A DNA stretch of 64,000 bases from the NCBI GenBank assembly GCA_914767715.1, contig OU612074.1:449501-513500 (forward strand), written 5' to 3'. This DNA is from Membranipora membranacea (taxonomy: Eukaryota; Bryozoa; Gymnolaemata; Cheilostomatida; Membraniporidae). Position 1 is the stretch's first letter; each line of letters opens with the position of its first letter. Positions 38,792-51,800 of the stretch are shown here, piece by piece. The translations under genes were made by a program, and so were the position numbers. The notes beneath the pieces were generated by a model. That model saw nothing but the letters and a program-made list of their open reading frames with translations, did no database searches and was not told where the DNA came from.

Positions 38792-39121
38792 CAAAGACAG
38801 GTAACTCTAAAGGACAAATACTTGTTCACCCACTTTTATTTACAAGGAATGCTGTCAGAAAATGCTTAAATTCGCTGGGTACCCATCACACAGCCAATAT
38901 CACATATTTCCTTTACAAAGAGGCATTGATATTCGTTATGGTTTACTCATAAATATAAGCTAATTTGGAAGTCATAGATAAATACAATCGACTTATTCAT
39001 TGAATATCATTTTATCTTCCAGGTACAATATATTGACAACCACAGAACAATGATCAAGCCTCCACCAACCTTTCCAGAGACAAACTTCCAAGCAATTTGA
39101 AACTTAACATCAATTTTTCCT

Positions 39122-39127
39122 AATAAA
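39122..39127 (+). terminator. Poly(A) signal of the small peptide gene
   Basis: AATAAA about 100 bp into the last exon, 331 bp after the stop codon. Confidence 0.6.
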
Positions 39128-39379
39128 ACTATGACTTGCTAATCAGACATCACTTAACATTCTGCTTATGTCCAACGGAATGGAACGCTCAGAATTTGAT
39201 ATCTGAAGTGATAATATAACCTTCTGAGTACACATTCCTCTTAGATAGAAGTCATATTCTGTTTGAAGGTTATCAGCAGCATTTAGCTATAGCATACAAA
39301 CTGTTTTCTGTGTTGCAAATCTACTTCACCTAATTCACAAGTGCATTTCAGTGCTCTATTCATACCACAGAACAGGGAG

Positions 39380-39533
39380 TGACTGTCGAGCAATGGGAAG
39401 GGCATGGAACTTTTGAACAAGAGGTCCAGTGTTTGATTCCGTGCAGATCGCAGAGGTGTCAGGAAGGACATCCGACCTTAATTCTTCCTGTGCCACAACA
39501 GTGTATAGACCCATACAGCAATAGAAAAAAAAA
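39380..39533 (+). mobile_element. SINE with tRNA-like head and V/Meta-type core
   Basis: The head has a weak A box (GTCGAGCAATGGGAAGG) and a B box (GTGTTTGATTCC). The following segment contains TCAGGAAGGACATCCGACC and TGTGCCACAACAGTGTATAG, resembling the conserved core of V-SINE/Meta-type elements (AGGAAGGGCATCCGG..TGCCAAA) known across animals. An A-rich tail ends at 39533. It is about 154 bp and appears full length. Confidence 0.65.
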
Positions 39534-39539
39534 CGAGAT

Positions 39540-40938
39540 ACATCAAGGTTCCTCACAGATCAACATTGGGTGGCGGGGCTATAAATGAAAACTATTTTAT
39601 TCTTTATTCACACGATGCAACAATGGGAGAACTTTAATCTTATCAAATATATGTATATTAGCACATTAAAAACTATTTAATTGCAAGGCCAACGGGAATG
39701 CATATAATTCTCAGCCTGCCTTGAACAAACTACGCCAATATCCGCAGTGGTATACATGCTATTGTCTCTTATTTTGCTCATTTCCATCGCCCTGACGGAG
39801 CTTTCGTTCACAAGTTGTAGAATAGTACTTTTGCTACCATACCAAAAAATATCAAGCTTTGAGATGTTCTAGATTTTAAATCTCCGCCCGAAACAATCAT
39901 TTAAGTTTTCAACTTTTTGTGTTGTTTTGTACGATATGTAAGGATCCCAAGCAGTGAGGAGAAACTTAAAAAGCTACCAACAACATTGTTCAAGTGTTTT
40001 TTTATTCTTCATCGAAACAATAGAGATCATGTAACTGTAGAGCCATCATAATATGCACTGTATGATGGTTAGACAACAATTATAAAATTGGCGGAAAATT
40101 CAAGGGTAATTATTAGATTACTGTCCACTACAGAGGGGCTGTAAGTTAGTTATTATCTTGAGTGAATAGTGTTTGTTATGGCGTGGTGTGATTTATATAG
40201 TAGAGAAGGCCTCAAAACAGCGCTTGACTCATGGTTTCTAGCTGAAGACTTGTGTGTTGTGCAGTGGAATGCGCACCACTCTATGTTATATCAGTGGTTT
40301 GCCTTTTAGTTAGCACTTTGTTGCCGCGGGCCAGCGTGCTGCTATAAAAATTTGTAAGAACATAGAATCTTTACATTATTATGAGATCTTCTGAATTCAA
40401 GGTATGCATTTTGCGGACTCCTACGCCAAACCACGATGAAAGCACAGCTGTGATTTTTATCAAAGTATGTATATTGCGTTGTTTATCTTCTGACTGCTTG
40501 TGATTGTAACAGAACACAAGCATGGAGGTATGAGGTCTTGCGTAACTCAGTTATTAAGGCACATCTCTACCTCTAGTTAGTTTGTTTTTGTAGTAACCCT
40601 GAGTAAATAAAACATTGATAAAACACCCCGATATCAGAGAAAACATATAAAATAATAATTGTCTATTATTGCCATATTCATGTTCAAATTCTTTTAACTC
40701 TACAGACACTAGGGCCATTTCCCTAATCCAATCACCGTTGTCTATCGCCCTATACCAGCTGCTTGGATATGCGACTATGATATTATCTTTAACATTTGAT
40801 GTAGATTTATGATACAGAGAGCATTAAGTTAGGAGTTTCACAAACAATATTCATAGGCACTCAGTTTCGTATTTAAAAAAATAAATTTCAGGACTCCGTG
40901 ATGAAAAGAGGAGTTTTTAAACTTATTATTTTTGGATT
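39540..40938. other. Intergenic, nothing recognised
   Basis: No supported exon, array or element end was found. Confidence 0.5.
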
Positions 40939-40939
40939 T

Positions 40940-41006
40940 CAAAATAACATTTCAAAAAATTATACTGCCCCGAATGGGCAGTATAATTTTTTGAAATGTT
41001 ATTTTG
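40940..41006. repeat. Perfect 67-bp hairpin
   Basis: Arms of about 30 bp (CAAAATAACATTTCAAAAAA then TTATACTGCCC, and its reverse complement) with a loop of about 5 bp. Confidence 0.9.
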
Positions 41007-41191
41007 ATGGGCTGCACCAACAAGGCCTCTACAATGATTTTTTTCAGAAAACTGGCTATTGCCCATACAGAACTGGACTTTTTCGGTAATAACTAGAGTA
41101 CAGGAAACGGATATATGAGATGCAAATTGATGTATTCACATATCATGTGTGACATTGTGTTTTTGAAGAAAATGTAATTAGTTATGTTTTA

Positions 41192-41510
41192 GGCCACACC
41201 AAATTAATGTCTTGATCTAGATGACGAGCAAGAAGGAATTTTGGAGGAGGGGGGAGGTATATTATTTTTCATTTTATGCCAAAATACTAGAGGAGGTTGG
41301 ATGGAATTCCATTTTATTGTTTTATTTTTGGCACTTATGGAGAGGACGCTGGAGGGAAGTTCATTTTATCACACATTTTGTGTTATTTTTACAATAATTT
41401 AGAGAATGATCAGCTGGAGGCTGGAGGTAATTTTAGTTTATTTCTATGATCCAGATAATATTTTAGAGGAGGGAGGTAAATCTAGATCAAGACATCAATT
41501 TGGTGTGGCC
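41192..41510. mobile_element. PIF/Harbinger-like MITE
   Basis: Terminal inverted repeats of about 31 bp with a single mismatch begin GGCCACACCAAATT and contain GTCTTGATCTAGAT. TTA flanks both ends (41189-41191 and 41511-41513), the TWA target duplication of Harbinger elements. The 319-bp interior is rich in GGAGG and ATTTTAT blocks and has no transposase. Confidence 0.85.
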
Positions 41511-41610
41511 TTATTGATGTGCAGATCTGTAACTAATATCCAATCACAGGATTTATATTATATCATTACCAGAAGAGGTATACAACGAAGGGTGCTGGAA
41601 CGATCAACCA

Positions 41611-41702
41611 TGAAAGCTCCCCCAATGGGATTCAAACCCACAACTCTTGCAGCACTAATCACCTGGCAGTGAATAGCAAGCGCGCTAACCGACTGCGCCT
41701 TC
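41611..41702 (-). mobile_element. tRNA-like SINE fragment with long variable arm
   Basis: On the minus strand: AGGCGCAGTCGGTTAGCGCG (A box) and GTGGGTTTGAATCCCA (B box), separated by about 35 bp, longer than in a class I tRNA. The acceptor ends do not pair. Confidence 0.6.
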
Positions 41703-42836
41703 TCACCATCCCTAAAAGGGAATGGGTTGATGGCGATAATTAGCATGCCCGCTACTCACTACTTAGAGTTGTGTGCTCTCTCTGGTCCCATAGTACATTC
41801 CACTCAACCATGGCCACCCTATGCAATTATATAACTAGGATATATAACTGTTCACCACATTATCATTATTATGATCACCTCATCGTAGACTCATAATATA
41901 AATCTATTCATAAATAAAAGATAATTAACTCTATTGTAAATTACTACAAGTCTGCATGTGTACACTTTGCAATACTGAAGCTTTATTGTTGGTTGGTGTT
42001 GAATTCCAGCCAAATCTGGCCATTTCAACACTCGGATTCGTACAGGCATATACGCGCCTTTTGTGTTATGATCTTTTGGATAGCCATTAGCAGAAAATGG
42101 GCGTCAAAACCAGAGAAACACCTTAGTGATGACATGGAGAGGTAAGAGAGATAAAACGCTGAAACGTCAGTCATGAACTTTGTTCACAGATTTAAATCAT
42201 TCATAATTTCAATGATTTTCTGTAGTTTTAACTTTTCACCAACACACACCCAACCTTACCTCTAGTATAAATCGATATCTTACAAGCAAATAAGTCCAGC
42301 GATTGTCTCCTCATTTATCAGACAAAGAATTAGTTTTACTGAATTCATTTCATAACATAAGAGGTATATAGAAAAATATAGTCTGAGAACCTGTACATCA
42401 GCAGCAGTGTACGCTTAACAACAAAACATAATCATAACTCAGTCTATATTACAGCTGGTATAATATAGAGCTTAAACAGAATGTGTGGTATTTACAGCGA
42501 TAAATCAACTACTATTAACTCAGGCTTTTTACAATGATTATCTCATCATAGCAACTCGAATAGAGATCCAACAGTAACCACAGATAATATACATTCATTT
42601 ATAAAATCAGACATACAACACAAACAAAACATTAAACAGAGCAACTTAAACGTAACATGGAATAAATTGCGACAGTGACTTGGGATATTGCAGGTTTCCC
42701 TCTCTAACTGACTGAGACTCCATATTCTTGTGCTGTGACAACTCCTGACTTCTCCAATTCAATCAAACTAAGCACTGAGTATAACTCCTGATCATCATCG
42801 TCTTTATTCTTTCAACTGTCAGCTCTGCCGGCTCAA

Positions 42837-45800
42837 TCACAAAGCATCTTCAGCTTTGTGAAATACAAACATCGGTCGACGAAATCCTACAACATTAAGT
42901 AATAATAAAAATCTATATAACAGGCGCGGTAAAGAGTGTAGTTGTAGAGGCACTAGCTGCGCAGGCGCTACTATAAAACACATTGCCCTGTGTCGTGTAT
43001 TATGCAGTGTAGTTATGTCATGTAACTCATCATTGTTCCCTCGTATGGATAAACATAATCCTTAAAGTGACAGTCCTATTAGAAAACTGGATATATTACC
43101 CCAGTAACTCGAATATTGTGAGTTCCAAGGGCAAATAAAATTAATATAAATAAAAATTGTGGAAAATAGAATCTTAGTTTTATTTAAATATTTTAGCAAG
43201 GATCATAGTGGATCATAGTGGTCAGGGGGAGGCAATAAATCACTATGATCAACTATGATCCCAATTTTCAGACTTTGCAGCGGTTTTACTGCAACTAGGT
43301 TCACAGGCTGTTTCAATTCATATGCCCTAATGACTTTTCAGCCTGAGATCTTTAAAACCATACCAAACATGGCCTAGCAGGACTGTCACTTTAATGTCTG
43401 AGATTACATATTTTGTCGGTTTGACACAGTGTGATTGATAAGACGATTAGCAAGACGCTATCTGGATTGGCCATAAATTTGTGGTCATTATTGCCTACAG
43501 GTTCAACTCTCCTATATTCCCTAACTAACTCACTATGACATCATTTGTTGATATTTTCCAGTGGGCCTACTTACTTGGGACCCCCAAGATTTTTCAAAAA
43601 TATTACACACAGGATACACAACTCTTATACACAAACTATATCAATCCTGATCTCAATGCAGACACATCATGTGTGTATACCTATAGTTGCTGGGGACACT
43701 AGTTGTGGAGGTAAAAGTCGCGGAGGCACTGGTTGTGGAGGCACTAGTTGCGGGGGCGCTAGTTTTTGAGGCACCGATCGCGGAGGCTCTACTTGTGGAA
43801 GCCCCTAACTTACCTTTAGCCTGATGGTTTTGTACACCGAGCCTCTCACATGTAGTAAATCCCACATCAGCAGATAACAGATACTCAGTAAACTGATCGG
43901 GCTTTAGAGTTATCTCTGAGAAGTGATTCCTTATCTTATCCTGCCAGACATGAAATTATAACCATTAAATACTTCTCTCCACAGCCAATTAGAAATGACA
44001 CCAGATAGAACTTCCCCGATTCCATTTGTAGAGGTATGACATAAAATAGTCACTGAGGACCACACTTCCTAGGATTCATTTTAATTTATTTGTAGTGATT
44101 GTGACACAACAAGGTTTTTGGTATCATTCTAGAGTTCTCAGTCTAATTTAGATTGCTGCTGTTATTTCACAAACAGTCCGTGGAGAAATTTAAAGAGATT
44201 TCCACTCAAATTTGAGATGAAAAGTTGCTAAAAGGGTACAAAGTTCATCATGTTATGTACAATATAGTAAGTTTTTAGTACCTTCTCATCTCAACTATGA
44301 GTGAAAATCAGGGCCACAGGCTGTAATAAACTTTATAGTAGTTTCATAAATCAGACTGAGAACTCTAGAATGATAACAAAAACCTGATTTTTGACAATCA
44401 CTTTAGGCTAGTTTGGGGCTGTCTATGTGTTAGTGGTATGGCGAACTTTGCCTGCCGTAATTACTTCGCTCTTAATGATCATTATTATTTTCATTTTTCA
44501 TGTAATTTATTTGTATTATAAGCATACTCACGGTTAGATTTGTATTATAAGCATACTCACGGTTAGATTTGTATTATAAGCATACTCACGGTTAGATTTG
44601 TATTATAAGCATACTCACGGTTAGATTTGTATTATAAGCATACTCACGGTTAGATTTGTATTATAAGCATACTCACGGTTAGATTTGTATTATAAGCATA
44701 CTCACGGTTAGATTTGTATTATAAGCATACTCACGGTTAGATTTGTATTATAAGCATACTCACGGTTAGATTTGTATTATAAGCATACTCACGGTTAGAT
44801 TTGTATTATAAGCATACTCACGGTTAGATTTGTATTATAAGCATACTCACGGTTAGATTTGTATTATAAGCATACTCACGGTTAGATTTGTATTATAAGC
44901 ATACTCACGGTTAGATTTGTATTATAAGCATACTCACGGTTAGATTTGTATTATAAGCATACTCACGGTTAGATTTGTATTATAAGCATACTCACGGTTA
45001 GATTTGTATTATAAGCATACTCACGGTTAGATTTGTATTATAAGCATACTCACGGTTAGATTTGTATTATAAGCATACTCACGGTTAGATTTGTATTATA
45101 AGCATACTCACGGTTAGATTTGTATTATAAGCATACTCACGGTTAGATTTGTATTATAAGCATACTCACGGTTAGATTTGTATTATAAGCATACTCACGG
45201 TTAGATTTGTATTATAAGCATACTCACGGTTAGATTTGTATTATAAGCATACTCACGGTTAGATTTTTCTTTTTGACATAAGATGGCCACATCTGTGGCT
45301 CCATTACCAGGATACCTCCAGGTTTTAGCTGAAGGAACATCCTCTTAAAACATCTCTTCAGTCCAGCATCACCTATCAAACAATACATAACATTAAACCA
45401 ACGCCGCCGCACAAGCAAATGTGTGCACAACTGATCATAAAAATCAGGGCATGACATTTATTATCTACCGTATCATGTGACGTTGCTACCGTCTCTCTAG
45501 TGGATATTAATGACATCATCGGCTAGTTCGTCAATCTCGTACCCTGATTTTGAAGATCAGTTCTTGCTAATATTTTGCTCATTAGGTGACGATTCTGAGA
45601 TTAAAGCCTCAATAAGTTATCTGAGTGGCAGCAGTAGTTTAAGCACAATATTGTGAATTAAGATAAGAAACTTTTTTCTTTAAATGTTAATTGGCATACA
45701 AAAATTTTGAATAACAAGTTGTTTTTTAAACTCAAACAGAAGTAATCATTCTCAAATTGGCAAAAGTGAAAGTAACCAATGTGATACAATTTGATACTTT

Positions 45801-48800
45801 AAAATGAAACAAATTTGGTAGATCAAATTTATGTTGGTGGAGTTCAAACTTGAAGCAACGGTAGGGGCCAACAAATCATTTGGGCGGAAAAGTGAAAATA
45901 TTTATCCCTTTGGTTTTATATTATAATTCAGAAGAGTGGTCTCAATATAGAAGTAACGCCAGCAACAGTTTATGAAGCGTAGCTAGCCTTATTGCGTAAG
46001 AAATAACTGCATATTACTCTAAATAAGATGCCATAGAGCTTTGCACCCCGAAAAAAAGTGAAAACATTGAACAATTAGGAGTTGTCCCCTCTTTGATGGT
46101 GTACAGATAACTCCCACCTTCATTCATAATTATGGAGCCTTCACAGAGTTTGCTACAAACTGCCAGTTATCACCAACAGCTGATGGGAGAGAATGTTTGT
46201 TTCAATTTTAGTCCCCTGCTGTTTAGACTCAAAATGAGTCCGGAGTAACTCGGCTCATCAACATTTTGTTATTACTGAGAAACAAATGAATTCTTTCTTG
46301 CATCCATATAAGAATCATGGTAATGACCTCACCACAGTAAGAATGATAAAAGTGGAGGGTAGCTAAGAACAGATACATAAAACTCTTACTCACCATTGTT
46401 GAGGTGCATCCATTTGGTGACACTGAATGCCAGTATAACATTGAACTCTGGTCTGACTGTAGCCAGGAGAGCGTCAGACTCTAAACAGTAGTTACCCTGC
46501 AAAATAACATTATACACAGTGTATTAATTACATCAATTACAATCAATAGATAGAACTGCAGCAGTGATTGAGAAGGTCAGTGCAGTTTAGTCAAATCCAA
46601 ACAAGCAGATTGTGGTAAAAATTCAACAGGGTTACGACAGACTAGAGGGGCTTTGATAGAGTAGTAGATCACATCTCAAGCTTTAATACTATCATTATTG
46701 CTACTGTGTTTACACTTGGCCTCCATTAACTGATTAGATTTAAAGGCCCGTAAGAATAAGAATTTATTGAAACTCTCGCAGAAACCATGGAGATGTTTTA
46801 AAATACAAAAGTGTAGTATGACAAAAGAACTAGATAGCCCATTTGTCAAAACACCTTTTGGCCTACTTTGCAGTTCGGCACCCAGTGAGAGCTACATACC
46901 ACCAGGGAGGGGGATGTTCCCTGATACCTCTCCCTCCCCCATCCTGTCTTGACAAGCTATACCTTTATCCGATAGATTAATCATAAGATTCTAAATTTGT
47001 TGTGCAGTTCAAGAGATACTCACATGGTAAAAGGATATGTTGTCAGGAAATGAATTCCTCACAGACTGTTTTGTGATTGGTTTTGATTGAGAGCTTGTGG
47101 TGTCCTGAGGACTAGACTCATCATCAAGTGCAGGAGCACTTATAGGGCCAAATGTGGAGGAGCAGCCGGCGGGAAACGGCTTGTAATTCTGTAAATCCTA
47201 GAAGGAAAAACTCAAGATCTCAATTAATCCCACAATGTAAGTTTCAATATCATATATTCTCTTCCTAAACAAAGCTTACAGCAGCAAACTTTAGGCAAAG
47301 AGTCTGATAACATGTCAAACTTATCTACAATATGAAAATGTGAACAAAATTTCAAAAACTTTAGTTCAGCAAATTCTTGGTTTGCAAAATCAAAGTTGCG
47401 CGATTATAGATTTTTATATGTTGCATGAACATGTATAAATACTAATATTTTTAGTTATCATAGTATTTATACTTTAATGGTTGGGTGTTTATGGAATTAT
47501 AAACTGTGCTGAAGTTATATGGATGGACATACCTGGGTTCCTACCTGGTAATGACGGATATTTTTACGGGCTATGCTGACTAGTTTACTGTCTATATCTA
47601 CCCCTACCACTCTCTCTGGAGCGTAATCACGGGCTATCGTCAATGTGACGTGGCCTACAAGGTAGATACATAGTCAGCTGAAAGTTAGTGATGAGAGGAA
47701 TATCAGAAGATAAGATCAGCAACAAAAGAAACAAGCTTACTAACAGCACAGTTAGAAGGTAGCAGCTTTTAGAATTTGCAGAATTTGTTCTCAATCCAAT
47801 AATGTATCCCTTATCTGACAGAATTAACTATGGTCAGCGCCGTGTATACATGAGCTCTTAGACCAGTGCTGCCACACAGCCAAATGTGAGCTTATAGTAT
47901 AATAAATAATTTGCACAAACTGATCGTCAATTTAGGGTATGAAGTTAATTATCTGCCACAACAGGTGACGTAGTTACCGTCTTACTAGTGCAAATTGTAC
48001 ACTTCATAAGCTGGTGGTAGATTTCATGTCCTGATTTTGAAGATCAGTTTGTGCAAATTATTTGCCCATTAGGTGACAATTATGAGATTGAAGTCTCAAT
48101 TAATTATCTTGGAGCTACGCAGATTTCAATGACCACAAATTTCCATGAGTGGCAGCAGTAGATCTCCTAGCAGGATTTCATTCAAGACAAATCAGCAACA
48201 CCATGTCGTGCGCAAGAGTCTTTTACATAACTGTTCAAATTTTCATTGCATTTGAACAAATAGGGGCTCCTTGGCAGCTTCTCAAATACACCCATGTCTA
48301 TCAGCCGCCTCAAAAACATGCCTCAGTTGATGAAGGCTTTTGATGATGCGTGTTATTTCCTCATGATTATATATACCATAATTACCGAGTTCCTATTGGC
48401 TAATAACTAAGCATAAGTCATGTGACATTATGGCTTATCAACTCATATTCAAAACTGAATTTTGCACTAAACTGTGGTATTTTTAATGTATCAGTTGATT
48501 TAATCCTCAACATTTATGTCTGTATTCTCATTTTAAACTCACCAACACATTCTGGATAATGAAATAATCAAATTATATCTGATTTTAACCAGGCATTATA
48601 CCCCAAAGGTCACATGACTTATGCTTATGACTTATTAGCCAATAGGAACTCAGTATGAATGGTATATATAATCATGAGGAAAAAACACGGATCATCAAAA
48701 GCCTTCATCAACTGAGGCATGTTTTTGAGGCGGCTGATAGACATGGGTGTATTTGAGAAGCTGCCAAGGAGCCCCTATTTGTTCAAATGCACTGAAAATT

Positions 48801-51800
48801 TGAACAGTTATGTAAAAGACTCTCGCGCACTACATGGTGTCGCTGATTTGTCTTGTATGGAACCCTGCTAGGAGATCAGATATTATGATAGTGTGTGTGT
48901 GAGGCAAATTAGCTGAAAAACTCACCAATATTGCAGCCAATATCAAGTATAGCTTTATTGCAGAGCCACGAGGGTTTGATAGCTTGAAGTCTCGGGTCTG
49001 TCTCCATCTTATCTGTTGAGCGATAACCGTAGTATCTATTATAGTTACCTGTCAGAAGATAATGATGATAATATACAAGTACTGGTCATATTAATTCTGA
49101 GCCCCCCCCCCCCCCCCCAGACTATGCCCCACCCGACGGCACCCGGCCGGGGAGTATCATATTACATACATTAAACTATTAAAAATTCAGTTCAGGTCTA
49201 GAGGGGGTACGCGGATTGGCCAATACCGGTTATATTTGTATTGAGTGAGGCAACAGTAGAACAGTTATCTTTGTCAATAGGACGTACGAATTTATTGAGC
49301 TGTTATGAGGATGGGTTAGCTTTATACATACATCACACAAAATATAAATTCTTAAAAACACAATTTGACAGTACAGAGACACAGCCACAGCAGCCCGCAC
49401 ATACCATGTATGAAGAGGGGCGGAGGTCTCTTCTTCTTGTCTTGTTTCCCTCTGTACTGCGAATGTTGTGGTTGTGTCTGAGCTGACACTTCACCACCAG
49501 TAGTAGTAGTAGTAGTAGTAGGTTTAGTAGACTTAGGCACCGCGGAGGAGGAGGAGGATTGTTTGCTAACTGAGCTGTTGATCTGTTTACTGTGAAGGCT
49601 TTTTTGACTGTGCTGATGTTTCAGATTTCGATTATTAGCTGTGGAGGATTTCTGTGAGTGTAAGTTAGATTTGTGCTTAGCAGGCATCTCTAAAATATAA
49701 AATAATACAGTGCGGTTGTCTGATCACAAGATAGCAGCCTCATCTCGAAGTATCATCAATTGTCAAGTTAAAATTGGGCAGCGAGATTGATCGCCGGAGA
49801 ATATCCCTACATCCAAGATAAGAAACAAATAACACAGGCTACAGGATGACCGGTTGTAATATTTAAATTCGCTGGATTGTATCATTCGATTTCAATGTAT
49901 CACAAAACCAATGCTTGGTGTCTCATTTTTTCAACATTACCTGTTGGTTTCTCTTTGACACGACTACCTTGGCCAGTATCAGGTCTTATTTCTGCTTTCT
50001 GTACATCAGCTGTCTCCGTCTTAGGTGTGTCTGTCTTTAAAGACTCTGTATCATACAATAAAAAAGCACATTAGTTACACAGGAGTTGTCTTTTCCGGAG
50101 ATTGTTCTCCAAAGAGCAGACAACTTTGGACTGCGAGCGGGATTTACACTCATAAACTCCCTCTTTATTACAAAGTTACTGACACTGAATCAATTGCAAA
50201 AACTAGGCTGTTAGCCTTTTCTGCTTAAGCACATATTTATGTCCAAGTTACAATTTACCATCTGATTGTTTGCCATTAGTAGAAGGTACTCCACTCGGAT
50301 CCTCTCCGGTCTGTTTTGTCTTCTCATCGATAGGGTGAGCTAACCTGTCCATAAGCTCATCTAAAATCAGCGAACATGTCAACAGCTCAGACACCACAGG
50401 CATCAACAACATTATCAATAATAGAAGCTGCAGAGTGCATAGCAAAACAAAGAAGCTTCCCAAATACAAACAAATGCTGAGGGAAAAATCATTGGAAAGC
50501 TTCGTTGGGTTAGTCAGTATTGAGGGGGGGGGGGGGGGGGAAAGGAGTGGACGGGTTGGGTTGGGTTGGGTGCTATGACTTAATACTTAATACCAATGTC
50601 TCTCAATTCATATGGCATGGATAGTCAGATTTGATTAGGGCACCACACACTACCTGATGAGTTGTACGGACCTGTTTGAGCAGCAGTTTTGTCACTACTT
50701 AGTTTAGCAGCAGCACCCTTCACCTCCCCATCAGAATCACTGAAGTCTATCTCTAACTTCTGTAGTAACTTCTTAGATACTCTCTTTCTCTTGTATCGCA
50801 TCTGAGCTGTAAAAAACAACACAATGACACTTTCGGCACAAAATTTCCTCCATATCCACAATGGAGTGACAACACCAAACATTGAAGTCATGGAGTCCTT
50901 GAGTACACAGAATAGAGTCAGGGAGGTGGGAGGGTATATATCATCTCCCTTATACAGTCTGGGAGGTGACACTGACAGATCTTCTGCCATTTCAACTTTG
51001 TTTATTCATTAGTATGGGTAAATCAAAGTACTGACAGAGTCTGTGCACCCTAGAATTATAATGAAACAAGCCAAGTGAGCAAATCGATAGCAAACAGATC
51101 ACGTAGACGTACCAGTTGGACTGAGTAACTCAGCAGCGGCAGCTCCATCATCTCCTGACATCGTGGCGGCAGCAGCAGCAATATCAACATTCAGATTCAG
51201 AGGATCCGTTATATTAGTAATCTTAGGTACATTCCTAGGCTGAGTTCTTGCATTCTCTGTGGCAATAGCATTAGGGGAAGGTACAGGTGACGGCCCCGTA
51301 CGGTTCTCAAGATTAGATAAGTTGAGTGGATCCTTCACACTTCCGCCCTGGTAACAGATGAACATAACATTGTAATATATTGTGATATTTTCACGTCAAA
51401 GGCTAATGTTTAGCAAATACCGAAAATCTAAAACCGATTTAAGTTTATTCCTGGAGGCTGATGTTTGAGCACTGCAGAAGCAATTGTGTCAGTTACATCC
51501 TGGAAAATACCTTCAGTAATGGGAGATGAACCTATTCAGACAAACCCACATGATACGAGGTGATAGTGGGATTCATTTTGTGGTAATATATCGGTCTCAT
51601 AAGCACTTTACTTCCACAAAAAGGCATTTTTTTTCCTTCAAAGACAAAACACCTGCTATAAAATACGTCATATATAGATTGGGGAAGGAAAAAAACTTTG
51701 CATTGCACATTGCATAGCTTCAGCTATAAAACTTATGCTGTGAGTTAGTAACTCTTTAGAAAAAAAAACTCAAGTCTTCTGGTATGATCAATGATTTCTA

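Noticed and set aside
43545-43769. Cys-Gly-Gly repeat protein on the plus strand, and a Thr/Ser/Ala-rich frame on the minus strand
   Set aside because: Both frames come from the degenerate 18-bp repeat in the last MEPCE intron, with no start context or splice support.
48149-48343. Short frames at 48149 and 29399 with similar sequence (V/I-FYI.VQ.FI.FE)
   Set aside because: The similarity is explained by both lying in arms of the same foldback repeat. Stops and frame differences argue against coding.
49352-49687. Separate minus-strand gene with a poly-Thr/poly-Ser stretch
   Set aside because: This is exon 7 of the MEPCE-like gene (49689-49405) plus intron read-through, not an independent gene.
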